Shown here: positions 53,654-54,817 of the stretch, piece after piece
Position numbering within the stretch: the first letter of the stretch is position 1
How the letters are laid out: every line of letters begins with the position of its first letter
Assembly: GCA_019748235.1 (NCBI GenBank)
Contig: JAIEPU010000021.1
Location: 1-54,817 of the forward strand
Length of the DNA: 54,817 nucleotides
Direction of reading: 5' to 3'
Source: a bacterium
GTDB lineage: Bacteria > Planctomycetota > Planctomycetia > Kolteriales > Kolteriaceae
Translations under genes and position numbers: made by a program
The notes under the pieces: model-generated
Told to the model about the DNA's origin: nothing
Seen by the model: the letters and a program-made list of their open reading frames with translations, nothing else
Databases searched by the model: none

Positions 53654-54817
53654 ATGTCTCGCGTATTTGGATTCATCGGCGGTATCTTCAAAGGGCTGGG
53701 CAAGTTTCTGCTCCCTTTCGCGACGGCATCCCGTGATAAGAGGAAGGTCGGACGGGCGATTCTTTGGCTTGTCCACTTCACGTTGGTCGTTGTGCTCTTC
53801 GTACTTCTTCATGCGATCAATCAGACATTTGATATCTGCCGAATGGTCCGTTCCCCTTGGCCGATGCTGCGCGAGTTCATGCTGCCGATTCTGTTCCTTC
53901 TGTTCTATTCGCTTTTATGGATCGGCTGGTGGTTGTGGAAGTTGATCAACCTCCAAGACAAGGATACGGGCTGTGCGGATATTGATGCGGCCTGGAACGA
54001 GGCGCTCGCATCACTTGATCGCGCGGGGATCTCGCTTCAAGAGACTCCAGTATTCTTGATCGTTGGACAGACGCCGCGAAGCGATTCAGAACTTTTCGAC
54101 GCGGCTCAGATACCACTCCTCGTAAATCAATCCCCTGCGGCTCGAGAAGCGCCGCTGCACGTTTACGCGAACCGTGAAGCGATTTTCGTCGCTTGTCGCG
54201 AGTTATCTCTCCTCGCGCGTCAGGCGAGTTATCTGTGCCCGACGGAGACCGAGGTCGCGCTCGAACGCGAATCCATCGGCGATCTGGGTAAGGGAAGTTT
54301 GCTGGGTGAAGTTCCCGAGGAGACCTTCGAATCGCTCGGAGCCGGCACGACAGAAGCAGCGACGGCCACACTCGCACCGGCCACCCAGTCGGTCGCGCAG
54401 GCGAAATCTCGACTGAAGCAGCGTCTCCTTAAGTCACCTCCTCTTGTCGCCCAGATGTCGATGCGTCTACGACATCTTTGCCGCCTGATCATTGAGGAAC
54501 GGTCGCCATTTTGTCCCGTGAATGGCATTCTGCTGGCGATCCCGGCGAATTCCATCAATACCGAGGAAGACAGCTTCGAAATGGGTGCTGTTGCTCGGTA
54601 TGAGCTTGGGCTTATCGAGGATACGCTTCAGGTCCGCTGCCCGTGGTCCGTCTTGATGGAAGCGTCCGATGTCTCAGGATTCGAGGAATTCGTTTCGCGT
54701 CTCCCGTCGGATTTGATCGCGAGGCGGCTCGGATGTGACTTCCCGTTGTCACCTGATCTCGATTCTCGAAAAGTGCCTGAAGAGATCGAGTCTTCGGTTC
54801 AGTACGGGCTTCGCGTG
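53654..54817 (+). CDS. tssM: T6SS membrane-complex protein TssM (IcmF-like), N-terminal part
   Basis: 388 codons are open from ATG 53654 to the right edge, so the gene is truncated; the full family is 1000 or more residues. Two transmembrane helices near the N-terminus (ILWLVHFTLVVVLFVLLHAI and LPILFLLFYSLLWIGWWLWK) precede a cytosolic domain, as in TssM. The domain contains PPLVAQMSMRLRHLCRLIIE and FCPVNGILLAIP, an IcmF-like segment. Where TssM usually has a Walker-A P-loop, the sequence reads TPVFLIVGQTPRSDSELFDA (about residues 131-150), lacking G-K-T/S. The ribosome site is GAGGTT. Position directly after tssL supports the call. Confidence 0.88.
   Translation, partial: MSRVFGFIGGIFKGLGKFLLPFATASRDKRKVGRAILWLVHFTLVVVLFVLLHAINQTFDICRMVRSPWPMLREFMLPILFLLFYSLLWIGWWLWKLINLQDKDTGCADIDAAWNEALASLDRAGISLQETPVFLIVGQTPRSDSELFDAAQIPLLVNQSPAAREAPLHVYANREAIFVACRELSLLARQASYLCPTETEVALERESIGDLGKGSLLGEVPEETFESLGAGTTEAATATLAPATQSVAQAKSRLKQRLLKSPPLVAQMSMRLRHLCRLIIEERSPFCPVNGILLAIPANSINTEEDSFEMGAVARYELGLIEDTLQVRCPWSVLMEASDVSGFEEFVSRLPSDLIARRLGCDFPLSPDLDSRKVPEEIESSVQYGLRV

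Overview
The window comes from a Gram-negative bacterium with moderate-to-high GC. A type VI secretion system (T6SS), an RND efflux pump with a lipoprotein adaptor and a Wzx-dependent surface polysaccharide all imply a two-membrane envelope. The general style suggests a planctomycete or a relative: weak Shine-Dalgarno sites, an intergenic mosaic of short palindromes at 47603-47754, two TssC paralogues and an atypical TssM. This assignment is an inference from memory. No rRNA, tRNA, CRISPR array, transposase or integrase was recognised.

Region A (1-33247) is a large surface-glycan locus. Its left part looks like a nonulosonic (sialic/legionaminic-like) acid block. A minus-strand arm carries a CMP-sugar synthetase, a NeuB-type synthase and a DRE-TIM aldolase that runs off the left edge. 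A divergent plus-strand arm carries a PIG-L deacetylase, a NeuD-type acyltransferase, a CBS-nucleotidyltransferase, a short-chain dehydrogenase (SDR) sugar-nucleotide enzyme, a LegC-type aminotransferase, a zinc-ribbon protein and a 1173-residue triple-glycosyltransferase fusion. Many genes in this arm overlap by ATGA, which suggests translational coupling. An apparently unrelated trio follows (3-hydroxyisobutyrate-dehydrogenase-like reductase, HAD phosphatase, MFS transporter; 11897-15361). Then come a GT8-like protein, a Gmd-type dehydratase, a Wzx flippase, two GT4 glycosyltransferases, a tandem-duplicated GT4 pair on the other strand, two DUF218/YdcF-type membrane proteins, an MBOAT O-acetyltransferase with an SGNH-like partner, a Gmd/GDP-fucose-synthase pair and a WcaI-like GT4. 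Together they could make, decorate and export a polysaccharide containing a GDP-deoxyhexose and a nonulosonate, with O-acetyl groups.

Region B (33699-38648) is a marR-adaptor-RND efflux operon. It reads leftward from an inverted repeat that abuts the marR start and is its likely operator. No TolC-type gene is in the operon.

Region C (38649-54817) is a T6SS locus. A plus-strand cassette encodes a large VgrG whose C-terminal needle seems interrupted by a hydrophobic plus coiled-coil insertion, two paralogous uncharacterised proteins (DUF6931-like), a coiled-coil protein and an unknown 131-residue protein. Facing it on the minus strand are tssA, tssB, tssC, a second tssC, a beta-repeat protein with a Cys/His tail and two near-identical PAAR tip proteins. 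tssK, tssL and the start of tssM diverge to the right. The tssA-tssK intergenic region holds nested inverted repeats that could fold into a cloverleaf-like leader for tssKLM. tssE, tssF, tssG, tssH and tssJ are not in the window.
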